DNA of 64,000 nt from Axinella damicornis (lineage: Eukaryota > Porifera > Demospongiae > Axinellida > Axinellidae), in contig OZ007517.1 of the NCBI GenBank assembly GCA_963931865.1, forward strand, positions 3,919,707 through 3,983,706, read 5' to 3'. Each line of letters starts with the position of its first letter. Position 1 is the stretch's first letter. The position numbers were made by a program, and so were the translations under genes. Below, piece by piece: positions 12,401-20,038 of this stretch. The notes under the pieces are model-generated. The model did no database searches, was not told the DNA's origin, and saw nothing but the letters and a program-made list of their open reading frames with translations.

Positions 12401-15168
12401 TATATTTGGGCATCACGTCAGGAATGGACCATACATCTGTGTACAACTGCCAGTTCTCGGCGTGGCTCCACCTATATAGGCCTCATACGCAGGCCTTCTC
12501 GCCCCAGCATTTGTGGCTTGCGTACTAACGTGAAGGGTTGGAAACCAGATATTGTCACCAAGCAAGCAATGTTAATGCGCATTCGCTACATTCATTGGTA
12601 GAGGAACGTGCAATGAAATTCCAGGTTTATATGGTATCACTTTAGTACAAAGCTATATCGGAAACACATCCCTCGTTTGTTGCCTTTGGCACTCGTAACA
12701 ATACTACGGCAACAAACTCGTGATATTTTCCGGTATATATATATACATGTATATAGTCATCTCCTACTGTAGATTCCCTACTTTCCATACACCAACAATT
12801 CTCACCATATCTTAGGTATGCAACTACTTACAATGTACAATGTATATACATGTGTAAGTAGGTCGTCCTGCCATTGGTGACCTGAATTGCTCTGGTACAG
12901 TTAGCTGATTTATGTGGAGAAATGACTGTGCTAGTAGAGTCTGTGTGTCCACTGCTGATGCTGAAGCCACGGGCCAGTAATTCAGGCGTATGCTGACTGT
13001 GAAGTCATATGTAGGCCATCAACAGTAGATATGTATTCATTTCTTCTCCACAAGCACAAACTAAGGACAGCGATTCCAGACGATTGAACATTTTGAAAGA
13101 AACAGCTCATGCTACATGTACCTGAATCCTGTCGATGGTGTTTCCGATCGTGGAAATCACTGAGCTCTTCTCTACCAGCCCAAGCGCGCGATCACGGAAG
13201 TGAACTTGTGAAGCGTACCGCGTGAATGAAAATTTTCGTGTGGTTTAATTTTCATCGGTGTGCTCGAGCGACGAAAATAAAACAACACAAAAATTTAACA
13301 GGCGAAATTTATTTTATGCTAAAATTGCTGGATCTTCGATAGAAACAGTCATCATGCGAATTGGTTCACCACAAACTTAGCGCTTGTAGCAGCAAATGAA
13401 TAGCATACACGTACCACAGAGACAGTAAGCTTCCATGTGACAGCCATAATGACATTCTGGGTGGAGTCTACATGTACCACAAAGTGTGGCTCAAGGGAGA
13501 CCACTGTAAACCACAAGAGACCGCCAGAGGCCAGCAGAGACCACTGGAGGTCAGCAGAGACCCTGGAGGCCAGCAGAGACCACTGGAGGCCAGCAGAGAC
13601 CCCCTGAGACCACTGGAGACCAGCAGAGACCCCCGGAGGCCAGCAGAGACCCTCGGAGGCCAGCAGAGACCCCGGGAGGCCAGCAGAGACCACTGGAGAC
13701 CAGAGGAGACCCCCGGAGGCCAGCAGAGACCCCCGGAGGCCAGCAGAGACCACTGGAGGCCAGCAGAGACTCCCGGAGACCAGCAGAGACCCCGGGAGGC
13801 CAGCAGAGACCCCCGGAGGCCAGCAGAGACCCCCGGAAGCCAACAGAGACCACTGGAGGCCAGCAGAGACCCCCCGAGGCCAGCAGAGACCCCTGGAGGC
13901 CAGCAGAGACCACTGGAGGCAACACACTTGCATGCAGGATACACACCTGACAGTGGCAGGCACAGTGACATAGTATCCGACCAAGGCCGAGGCAGCTGAT
14001 GCATCCCCCATCTCAAGGAAGGCCTGGTTCTTCTGTTTCAGCAGCAAGACGTTAGCCACAGTACCGAACGGCACTCCCAATAGGACCACCTCCTTCTCAG
14101 TGACGCCATCAGGCAGGTTACGCAGATGGAGCACCTTGGAGGGAGCCATGGCAGTCTCATCCATACGTGGCTGAGAATAAGACAAACACCAGAAATGAGG
14201 TGAATATACTGATATATACATTGTTAAGCAGGGAGGGGGACTTAGTGGGGGTTACGGCTGAGGTGCGAAGGCAGTAGCAGCAGAAAAAAGTTTCGTTTCC
14301 GTTTGCGTGCAACGATCATTCCACGGTGTGAGCGTCTCCGTTCTGTTGTGAGTGACTTGTGGACCAAAAGTCCCTGGTTCGAATCCCACCTGTTGCTTCA
14401 CTGGTGAAGTGCTTTCTTTACCCCTCCTCCCCTTGGTCGACAAGTTTAGCCATTACTCGAGACAGCGATAATTGCTGAATCAACAACAGCGGTACAGGTA
14501 AGGTAAACAAGGGGAGGGAGGGCTTGGAGGTAAAAATTAAACACCTTACCTGTACTGCTGTTGTTGATTCAGCAATTATCGCTGTCTCGAGTAAGTGGCA
14601 AAACCTGTCGACGTTTATCAGTAAGCTACAGACAAGGGACACAGGCAAGCACATAGCCAAGGCCTTCAAATAAAACATATTTGAAAATCAGCAAAACCTT
14701 TCCAGGGATCTGCTAGTTCCGCTCCGTGGGCGACAGTTATTGAGCCGACTGTAGCAAAAACAGAATGGCAATGTTTTTTTGGCCGCTATTGTGCACTCAA
14801 GTGTTCTAATCCCATTGAACGCAGACAAATGTCAGCACTGCTGGTCTGCTATATACTTCCGCATTCCGCATACTTCTTGTATATCATTGCACACTATACA
14901 TGTACATACACAATGTATCATTATGCAGTATACCTCTACATGTACTCATACCATGGACCATGTCCAACCCCCGTTACAAGGCATCAAAGGCTGAACTACA
15001 ACACTTCACCCTCTCATTTATACACTCAATATAACCCTGCCATTACCTTCTTTGCAGCGGAATCGAGCTCCATTTGACTGAGGAAAGTCACTGTACCTAC
15101 ATGTATATACGTGAACAAGACATGTCAACATGTTAAAACTTTACTAGGTGTTTCATTTAGAAAATAAT

Positions 15169-15204
<36 letters not shown>

Positions 15205-16913
15205 ATTGTAGCACGGCAAAGTACATGTATATAAGGGGGCAAGGAATGAATTGCTTTGCAAACAGGCACATAGTAATTCTTTCAAGGGGTGGGCAGCAAA
15301 GACTCAAGGGGAGCTTCAAAATGAAGCCCTGTTGATGATCATCAAGTGAAATTGCAGAGTCTGGCCCACCTTCAGCTGAGCCTTCTTCACGAAACCGCTG
15401 AAGAAGAAAAAAGTAAACAAACATTCGCAACGACTTTGTGATGGAAGTGCAACAGCAACACACATGTGGCAGGCTTGTGTAGAAATAGGTCCTGGAGATG
15501 ATTCTACACACATACATGTATCAGTCAAGAATTGAGTTATTATTATTATTATTATTATTATAACATGTATTCACACCACATAAGGTGTACACAACACATA
15601 GATACTACCTATATTACATAGTTGAAATAAAATTAGCTAACTGATTTAACTCATGTTGCACAAATCCATTGACAAATAATGACGGATCTTTTATCTCCAT
15701 GATTAACAACTACGGTAGGGTGTGAATGTCCGCATGACAAAGCCTGTCCTGCTAATGTCTTGCACAGTAAACATGGGGGATCACTGATCGATGCACTTGT
15801 ATATTATTAACGCCAATCGATGGCTGGGTCTTTCCCATCATGATGTACCACTGAAAGTGCTATTCATTGCCAGTATGAGTAGTTACATCCACTAGACTGC
15901 AGGCGTTACATGGCCAAGATTCAACGATCTGTGCCTACAGTGAGAGGGATTCTTCATCTAAAACTGAAGTCTCATATTGTCATGTGACAACATTCTGAAA
16001 CTTGCTTAGCTTGCAACTTTCTGGCAGTGGAAGTAACAGTTTGAACTAGTGGAAGTTGCCAGGCTATTTCTCCTACGGCCAGGGAACGAGGCTATACAAG
16101 TGCATCGATCAGTGATCCCCCATGTTTACTGTGCAAGACATTAGCAGGACAGGCTTTGTCATGCGGACATTCACACCCTACCGTAGTTGTGTGTTAATAG
16201 GCGCAGATCACTTATAAGCACATATTTGCTGTTAGGCGCAGGTTCAACTCTCGTCCCAAGCTACTTGTTATTACATGTGTAAGTGCTGAAGTCTTCTTCC
16301 AGAAACACTGCCATTTTCTATCTTATAGAGCGGAAATGCTATAATTCCAAATGGAGTGCACTTCCTATTTGAGGAATGTCATTTGAAATTACGCACATCC
16401 TGGTGCATATTTCCTTCCTGTGGAGATACAGGTGAATGCGCCTAGTAACGAGCGACTATGTTGGGATACATGAATCTTTATAACATGTGTGCCACAGCCC
16501 ACAAAGCGATGGCCCTATACGGGCGGTGGCCACCAAAACACACACAACAGAACAAGCAACTTTACCTTATCTCCTTGAGACATAATATGTGAAAGGAAGC
16601 ACGATGGAAAAGAGGGGCCACTACAAAGAGGAGAAGAGAAGACAGGGTGAACAACAGTGCGCACTAGCGTTTTCAATTTGCACATTCATACATTACACTC
16701 CTGGTAGGGGAAAAATTGTGCCGCGTAAATAATATAATATAATCCAATATAACATAATATAAATAATGTTTGAGTACTTAGGATTGGCCTACAGAGATTC
16801 TGACTACACCGCCGTGATCGCTATCATGCACTGACCTGAATGATGAAAGTTGGTGCTGTAACTCACCTTGGTGGTGGAGATATGAGCGCTTTTGTCTCGC
16901 CGTTGGCCGCCAT
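3330..16913 (-). CDS. PTBP: Polypyrimidine-tract-binding protein homologue, split gene, 3' part outside window
   Basis: Proteins of this family are nuclear RNA-binding proteins with four RRMs that bind CU-rich RNA and control alternative splicing. Seven coding exons are visible on the minus strand: 16867-16913, 15047-15077, 13947-14170, 7175-7356, 5979-6030, 4097-4155 and 3330-3430. They encode the N-terminus, RRM1, the linker and all of RRM2. Phases agree across each called junction except the gap between 13947 and 7356, where an exon for the last strand of RRM1 (the QPIYIQFSNHKEL-like part of vertebrate PTBP1) should lie but was not found. RRM3 and RRM4 must lie left of the window or be lost. 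Introns are filled with tandem repeats and mobile elements. One donor appears to be GC rather than GT (CACCAG/GCTAGT after 7175). Identity comes from memory of PTBP1 and looks secure because four consecutive RRM2 exons match in order. Confidence 0.9.
3431..4096. other. PTBP intron, nothing else recognised
   Basis: This intron lies between the exons at 3330-3430 and 4097-4155. I see no coding similarity or clear repeat structure in it. Confidence 0.6.
4097..4155 (-). CDS. PTBP: PTBP exon: middle of RRM2 (RNP1 region)
   Basis: The exon reads [19 protein letters not shown], equivalent to the QFQALLQYAD... RNP1 strand and following helix of PTBP1. Acceptor GTTTCCCAACAG and donor GCG/GTGAGT are canonical. 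At 59 nt it starts by completing a serine codon begun in the exon at 5979-6030 and ends in phase 0, matching the next exon. Confidence 0.93.
4243..4728. repeat. CACACAGTCT-type tandem array, left half
   Basis: Units are mostly 10-12 bp variants of TCACACACTGTC, mixed with CACACACGGTC and the insert CAGTCCCAGTCCC. The array lies in a PTBP intron and is cut at 4728 by the MITE at 4729-5291. Long frames through it such as SHTVSHTLSHT are repeat translations, not genes. Confidence 0.95.
4729..5291. mobile_element. Double-hairpin MITE, copy 2 (563 bp), inserted in the tandem array
   Basis: It begins TAGCCTCGTTCCCAGGC and ends GCCTGGGAACGAGGCTA. The left end has its own nested hairpin (CCAGGCTCCCCC against GGGGGAGAGCCTGG). 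GTCTCACAC flanks it on both sides (4720-4728 and 5292-5300), a 9-bp target duplication. The target is itself part of the CACA-rich array, so chance repetition adds some doubt, but the boundaries are exact. Confidence 0.88.
5292..5946. repeat. CACACACTGCCT-type tandem array, right half
   Basis: Units alternate TCACACACTGTC and TCACACACTGCC, about 12 bp each and far more uniform than the left half. The open frames on both strands ([11 protein letters not shown], and [11 protein letters not shown] on the other) exist only because the unit length is a multiple of three. Confidence 0.95.
5979..6030 (-). CDS. PTBP: PTBP microexon: start of RRM2 helix 1 and strand 2
   Basis: This 52-nt exon reads [17 protein letters not shown] and then one base of the next codon; PTBP1 has IFSKFGTVLKIITFTKN. 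Acceptor TCTGCCTTCTCCACAG and donor AACT/GTAAGTG are strong. Its phase joins the exons at 7175-7356 and 4097-4155. Confidence 0.95.
6262..7207. repeat. 58-bp minisatellite built from a PTBP exon end and its splice donor (~17 copies)
   Basis: The unit on the plus strand is CTAGCCTGGTGGAGGACATC... with period 58 through most of the array; the first copies are shorter. On the minus strand each unit carries the last ~33 nt of the PTBP exon at 7175-7356 (encoding PITIDVLHQ) followed by the donor-side GCTAGTCTG and about 20 nt of intron. The terminal copy at the right end is the real exon. The array therefore repeats an exon-intron boundary downstream of its parent exon. Confidence 0.93.
7175..7356 (-). 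CDS. PTBP: PTBP exon: RRM1-RRM2 linker and RRM2 strand 1
   Basis: The exon reads a Ser/Gly/Ala-rich linker ([20 protein letters not shown]...) and then [22 protein letters not shown], the RNP2 strand and helix start of RRM2 (PTBP1: [22 protein letters not shown]). The end at CACCAG is fixed by homology; the next bases are GCTAGT, so a GC-AG intron is likely. The start at GGCAG/GC is less sure because the pyrimidine tract is weak. Confidence 0.88.
7435..7768. mobile_element. Degenerate double-hairpin MITE, related to the copy at 11824
   Basis: Inverted segments GGTATCATTCATCAC (7464-7478) and GATACCAGG (7674-7682), with GTCAGGTGGAC and GTCCACCTGAC inside them, match the copy at 11824-12320. 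The right end GGGAATGAGGCC is a decayed GGGAACGAGGCTA. The left end is too eroded to place. Confidence 0.6.
7966..8036. repeat. 18-bp tandem repeat, 4 copies
   Basis: GCTAACCTGTGGGGTCT is repeated four times head to tail in a PTBP intron. Confidence 0.9.
8150..8230. repeat. Short CACAATGTTGACAAT tandem repeat
   Basis: Imperfect copies of TCTCACAATGTTGACAAT follow each other. It is intronic and of no apparent function. Confidence 0.75.
8231..9210. other. PTBP intron, no gene recognised
   Basis: I looked here for the missing end of RRM1. The minus strand near 8300 has an HKEL-like string of bases (CAAGGAACTG), but in the wrong frame and without splice sites. A small hairpin, GAGTCGTC against GACGACTC, lies near 8622-8646. 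Nothing else stands out. Confidence 0.5.
9211..10615. repeat. Complex minisatellite, GCTCCTTCAGGCAGG family
   Basis: Units of about 38-62 bp combine GCTCCTTCAGGCAGG, GGCTGGAGTGGACCTACAGA (or close variants) and AGCAAGGAGAGG. Two outlying copies stand at 10417-10462 and 10566-10612, each followed by related sequence containing CACGAATG. On the minus strand each unit carries CCTTGCTCTGTAG, which resembles a splice acceptor, so the unit may derive from an intron-exon edge; no PTBP coding is visible. Open frames of up to 243 codons are repeat artefacts. Confidence 0.88.
10734..11303. repeat. 20-bp minisatellite GAGACCACTGGAGACCAGGC
   Basis: About 28 copies with ACCACTGG or ACCCCTGG variants. It is unusually homogeneous and lies in the long PTBP intron. 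The unit differs at few positions from the array at 13489-13921. Confidence 0.95.
11304..11823. other. PTBP intron, no gene recognised
   Basis: There is no coding similarity on either strand that I can recognise. A short open frame on each strand has no family resemblance. Confidence 0.5.
11824..12320. mobile_element. Double-hairpin MITE, copy 3 (497 bp)
   Basis: It begins TAGCCTCGTTCCCAGGC and ends GCCTGGGAACGAGGCTA, with inverted arms of roughly 170 bp and nested CCAGGC/GCCTGG hairpins. GGTACTGAC occurs directly before it (11815-11823) and again at 12328-12336, seven bases after the right end; it is probably the 9-bp target duplication with a small later insertion. A run of about 23 C lies inside at 12151-12173. 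Confidence 0.85.
12321..13228. other. PTBP intron, no gene recognised
   Basis: This is low-similarity intronic sequence with a TATATATA stretch near 12735. I searched both strands for the end of RRM1 and did not find it. Confidence 0.5.
13229..13296. repeat. Imperfect hairpin, ~27-bp arms
   Basis: TTTTCGTGTGGTTTAATTTTC is answered by GAAAATAAAACAACACAAAA across a short loop containing CTCGAG. It could be a tiny palindromic element or a structured intronic RNA. Confidence 0.6.
13489..13921. repeat. 20-bp minisatellite GAGACCACTGGAGGCCAGCA
   Basis: About 21 copies with variants ACCCCCGG, ACCCCGGG and ACCACTGG. It starts 26 bp inside the intron from the RRM1 exon donor at 13947. Its unit is close to that of 10734-11303. 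The long frames here, such as [13 protein letters not shown], come from the repeat. Confidence 0.95.
13947..14170 (-). CDS. PTBP: PTBP exon: most of RRM1
   Basis: It reads [12 protein letters not shown] then [40 protein letters not shown] and so on to VTVPATVR. The RNP2 strand VLHLRNLP and the RNP1-like strand NQAFLEMGD are present; PTBP1 has VIHIRKLP and NQAFIEMNT. Acceptor TTATTCTCAG and donor GTCAG/GTGTGT are good. It is 224 nt, phase 0 in and phase 2 out. The last strand of RRM1 must come from the next, unlocated exon. Confidence 0.95.
14311..14398 (+). repeat. tRNA-like sequence, probable tRNA-derived SINE or tRNA pseudogene
   Basis: A perfect B-box-like GGTTCGAATCC sits about 69 nt into an 88-nt stretch whose ends, GCAAC and GTTGC, can pair. 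GGAC/GTCC could form a long variable arm as in Ser/Leu tRNAs. The A box and anticodon arm are poor and no T-run follows, so it is unlikely to be a working tRNA. Confidence 0.35.
14453..14594. mobile_element. 142-bp hairpin with 52-bp near-perfect arms
   Basis: TTACTCGAGACAGCGATAAT... at 14453-14504 is answered by its reverse complement at 14543-14594, with a 38-bp loop. No target duplication was found. It is likely a foldback MITE, in the first introns of PTBP. Confidence 0.75.
15047..15077 (-). CDS. PTBP: PTBP small exon 2 (N-terminal tail)
   Basis: This 31-nt exon reads [10 protein letters not shown]. Its first base completes the serine codon started by exon 1, and it ends in phase 0 before [12 protein letters not shown]. 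Acceptor TGACTTTCCTCAG and donor AAG/GTAATG are good. The KKPR junction resembles the nuclear-localisation tail of PTB proteins. Support comes from phase and splice sites, not strong similarity. Confidence 0.75.
15171..15203. repeat. Poly-G tract (~33 G)
   Basis: An uninterrupted G-run, possibly with assembly uncertainty. A (TTA)n tract follows at 15537-15561. Confidence 0.9.
15706..16188. mobile_element. Terminal-inverted-repeat element with ~95-bp arms enclosing a MITE end
   Basis: Left arm 15706-15802 and right arm 16094-16188 are near-perfect reverse complements (ACAACTACGGTAGGGTGTGA at the outer edge, GATGCACTTGTAT at the inner edge). Immediately inside the right arm, about 15970-16093 matches the right end of the double-hairpin MITE at 46281-46699 and finishes GGGAACGAGGCTA. 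The other MITE end is not seen. It is in PTBP intron 1. Confidence 0.8.
16189..16777. other. PTBP first intron, no feature recognised
   Basis: There is no coding similarity. An AT-rich stretch with TATAATATAATCCAATATAA lies near 16732-16752. Confidence 0.4.
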
Positions 16914-17340
16914 TGCTCGAGCGCTCTCTCGACTTCCGGTGGCAGTACCGTTCTTAGGAAAGGCACACGAAGATTCTGACCACACGGCCGTGATCGCTGT
17001 CGTTCACTGACGCTTATATACCGAAACTCACCGTGCTGGCTAAGTTGTGAGTGCTGTAATAATGTCTTGTCTTACTTTTGGTCGCCATTGCTCGCGATCG
17101 ACTTGAGCGTGGTTGCCACGTGGCATGTGCGTTAATTAGAACGTATTGCAATACTTAGCTTGCGCTATGGCAGGTTGCAACGCGACTACTTTATGAATGG
17201 TACTTGATGACAGCTCTCTAAATAATTTGTGATCTTCCCTGTATATAGCTATCATGGTGATGTGTGATAATTGGAACGAACTGTCACACTTAGCTTGTGC
17301 TACCGTTTAACCGCGGCTACCAGGAGTGCGGTTGCCCCTC
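16778..17340 (-). promoter_or_regulatory. PTBP promoter/first-exon region, two modules, inverted copy at 666-1113
   Basis: Two related modules lie in tandem on the minus strand. Each has a GATCACGGC.GTG.(A/G)GTCAGAATCT-like block and an ATG exon ending at GTGAGTT. One exon is the PTBP first exon (16867-16913). The other (17032-17088) reads MATKSKTRHYYSTHNLAST and ends in phase 0, which would not fit the next PTBP exon. The upstream edge is a (TA)n tract at 17341-17365. The promoter role is inferred from position. Confidence 0.55.
16867..16913 (-). CDS. PTBP: PTBP first coding exon
   Basis: It reads [15 protein letters not shown] plus two bases, ending CACCACCAAG/GTGAGTT. The ATG has G at +4 (GCAATGGCG). 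Phase 2 fits the exon at 15047-15077 exactly, giving an uninterrupted frame into RRM1. No similarity decides it, so the join is a prediction. Confidence 0.65.
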
Positions 17341-18050
17341 GTATATATATATATATATATATATAGACAGAGAAAGCTTCATACACGTGAGCATAATTAG
17401 TAGGTGCGGCCTCATGTGAGGTACAAGTATGTTTTTGTGCCTAATAGGCCTAATTTATCTACCAATTACGGCACATTTCGACATGCCACTCTTGAATCAA
17501 ACCTGAAACAGCACTGCTGTTCTATAGGGTGACTGATGTGCCATTTCTTCCGAAAAAATGAATTGGTATTGGGAATATACATTGTACATGTACATGTACT
17601 GTTGGAAAAGAACGTTGTACAACCTGTACGTATGGAAATGTGAATGAGATACGAAGCTGGGAATTGTGCCATTGTGGTCAGCATAAAAAAGCTTTCAAAT
17701 GATGCACTTTAGAACAATTTTTTTTCTCAGTCATATTTTATCAAAAATCGCAGTCGACCAAAGGCTATAATCCATGGATTTTCATGATTTTGGGTCAAAA
17801 TTCAACCAACAGCAAAAGGGGCATCATTGAAATGCTCCAGTGATGCTGATCACAATGGTGCAAATCCTAGCTTTATACCTCATTCCTAGCCCAAGATACC
17901 TAGCATATCATTCCTAGCCCAAGATACATGTACACAGTATAACAGTACATGTATTAGTCTGCTACAACTGCATGCATAGCCTCGTTCACAGGTCAACAGT
18001 TCCTGATTGCTTACAGTATTTTTACATACTGTAAGCGATCAAACTGTTGA
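17341..18050. other. (TA)n tract and non-coding sequence
   Basis: (TA)n at 17341-17365 is followed by sequence without recognisable genes. ATTCCTAGCCCAAGATAC is present twice near 17882-17928. A hairpin TTGCTTACAGTAT/ATACTGTAAGC lies near 18008-18037, just after a lone MITE-like left end (TAGCCTCGTTCACAGG at 17977). Confidence 0.6.
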
Positions 18051-18060
18051 AACTCTCCAC

Positions 18061-18443
18061 TAGCCTCGTTCTCAGGCACGCACGCTGCTTTCGGTTGCAT
18101 GAAGGAACGCAAAGGGCCTGGTAGGTTTACTCATGTGCTTGACGTCGAGGGTAGAAAGGACTTAATTGAACGTGGGCGATCTGGGGCTCAGAACAGCAAG
18201 AAGAGCCAAGGTACCAGGCAACTTACCACACGTATCTGGCTAGCGGGGGGCAACTGTCGTACACACCAAGCATTAAACGTGTAGTTGTTTGAACAAAACG
18301 TAAAACTTTGTTAGTTCATTCTGAAAATTTTGGCCGTTTGTCGATTACGTAATGCTCACGTGAGGAAACATACCAGGCTCTCCCCGCTATTCCGCACTGC
18401 ATGCAAGCGACAAAAAGCTGGGCGGAGCCTGGAAACGAGGCTA
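18061..18443. mobile_element. Double-hairpin MITE, copy 4 (383 bp), 9-bp target duplication
   Basis: It begins TAGCCTCGTTCTCAGGC and ends GCCTGGAAACGAGGCTA, with nested AGGC/GCCT hairpins at both ends. ACTCTCCAC lies directly outside each end (18052-18060 and 18444-18452). Confidence 0.9.
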
Positions 18444-18510
18444 ACTCTCCACTAAAGACAAGACCTGGAAATGTAGCTTCACTATATAAATAAGCAGCAT
18501 CTATATACCG

Positions 18511-18556
18511 TAGTCTCATTCCCAGACACACGTATGAGGGTCTGTGGATGAGACTA
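18511..18556. mobile_element. 46-bp single-hairpin relative of the MITE termini
   Basis: TAGTCTCATTCCCAGAC to GTCTGTGGATGAGACTA folds as one hairpin. It matches the big MITE terminus at about 13 of 17 bases. CATCTACCG follows it; CATCTATATACCG precedes it, which could be the same target copy with TATA added. Confidence 0.6.
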
Positions 18557-19389
18557 CATCTACCGCAGCCATCCCTAAATACATGTTGAGTGCTACTTTC
18601 TAACGCACTGTACCCAGCAAGCTACTGCTACTCTTCGCTACCCATTACCCCAAAGAGAATGAATTGACGAATTCCACCCATACCTACTAATAGGGCAGTA
18701 GGAGTACCAATTACAGAACCACTCAACGGTACGCAAGTTCCACATTGATTAAGATCGACCTAGAGACTCAGTGGCACAAAACACTGAAAGAAGCCATACT
18801 CATCCAAAAGCACTGGCCTCAGATGAAAAGTCAAGACGGACATGCTAGCACTATATCTGAAGGCAATGGGCAGTGACCATGCCGAGTCACCGAGAACAAC
18901 AGCGTCTAACAGAACAGAGAAGCTGGTACAGTTGAACAATAGTTGCACGCAAATTGACATTCTGTTGATCCTTACTCTATGGTGCTTTACGTTGTCTTCT
19001 AAAGAAAACATATTATGTTATGGCAGTAGTGATGCCACTCAACTGTATTCATGGAAATGGAGAGAATGGGACAAAATGGTTGACACCCTGTTCACACCTG
19101 TATAAAGAGTATCAGCCAATGGGGCAATCGTTGAGGATAATGAAACGAGGCATAGAGAGTCAAGCTCTGAGTACATCAGCAAGAGGACATTGACAGAACC
19201 TAGAACAGTGATCCATTTGTCCGGGAGTTGTCCAGAACCTCACATAACAGGACCTCCACCACCTGCACAATCCTTATACATGTACAGTGTGCCGTATGGA
19301 TAATTTGTATTCCAGTCCTGCATGAGCTACATGTACTTGAAAAAGAAACAGCCATGCATCCACCAGTCAGTTGTCTTCCCTCTCCACAG
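18557..19389. other. No gene recognised; possible upstream part of the Kelch gene
   Basis: An 87-codon open frame at 18842-19105 (plus) has no family resemblance. Anything between here and the Kelch exon would be intron or an unrecognised exon. Confidence 0.3.
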
Positions 19390-19558
19390 CTCACTCTTCC
19401 TGAAGGTACACAGCCACGGTGGGGGCACACTCTCACTGCCTTCGAGATGGACAAAGGCCGGGTTCATGCCACAACATTTGGTGGATGTCCAAGTTTTGAC
19501 CCTGAGGGAACAGATGACTCTCAACCCAAGCTGGCTGATACAACTGTGCTGGAGTTTG
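19390..19558 (+). CDS. Kelch-repeat exon (partial gene)
   Basis: Between acceptor CCCTCTCCACAG and donor GAGTTTG/GTGAGC the exon reads QPRWGHTLTAFEMDKGRVHA then TTFGGCPSFDPEGTD and LADTTVLEFG. GHTLTA, FGG and TTVLEFG are the landmarks of a Kelch beta-propeller blade; in sponge Kelch proteins I recall, very similar blades occur. Kelch propellers bind proteins, often in ubiquitin-ligase adaptors, but no partner domain is visible here. Reading on past the donor gives an open frame to 19686, so a retained or decayed copy is possible. Confidence 0.7.
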
Positions 19559-19704
19559 GTGAGCAGAACACATGCCATACTACATTGCCATGGAACTGTC
19601 GAACCAAAGCATTGAGAGCTGCCATTCCATTCGGTGATGGACTACATTGTAAGATCACTAAGATCACTGAAGCAGGGGATGTATGAGTATGGTCTAGGAT
19701 GGAA

Positions 19705-19930
19705 GTTATGTCCACAGCAATCCAGTCACAAAGGAGCCCGTGTGGTGACACCATGTTGGTTGTCAATGTCAGACAGATCAAAGGAGCCCATGTGGTGACA
19801 CCTGTGGTGACATCATGTTGGTTGTCAATGTCAAAGGAGCCTGTGTGGTGACATCATGTTGGTTGTCAATGTCAGACAGATCAAAGGAGCCCGTGTGGTG
19901 ACATCATGTTGGCTGTCAATGTCAGACATA
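19705..19930. repeat. Tandem repeat GTGGTGACATCATGTTGGTT (~4 copies)
   Basis: Units of about 45-65 bp share AAAGGAGCC, GTGTGGTGACA and TGTTGGTTGTCAATGTCAGA. They lie just downstream of the Kelch exon. Confidence 0.85.
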
Positions 19931-20038
19931 TCAAAGCATGCTGTCTAATTCAGCAAATGGCATGGCCTGTCCCCAGTGCAAGTTTGATCCACCAGATGTC
20001 AGTCAATCGACTGAAAAACTTAAAGGATTCAGTGAGTG

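Noticed and set aside
12360..12520. Minus-strand EMQFSPLQE as the missing end of PTBP RRM1
   Set aside because: Only MQFS resembles the family's QFSNHKEL; the splice sites and phase do not fit.
13352..14221. A 289-codon minus-strand frame as a single protein
   Set aside because: Only its first part is real (PTBP RRM1 exon). After the donor at 13947 it reads through intron and a 20-bp minisatellite.
15370..15397. 28-nt PTBP exon on the minus strand with a strong pyrimidine-rich acceptor and a GTGGGC donor
   Set aside because: Including it breaks the frame between the first exon and the exon at 15047; it could only be a 5'-UTR or poison exon. Not called.
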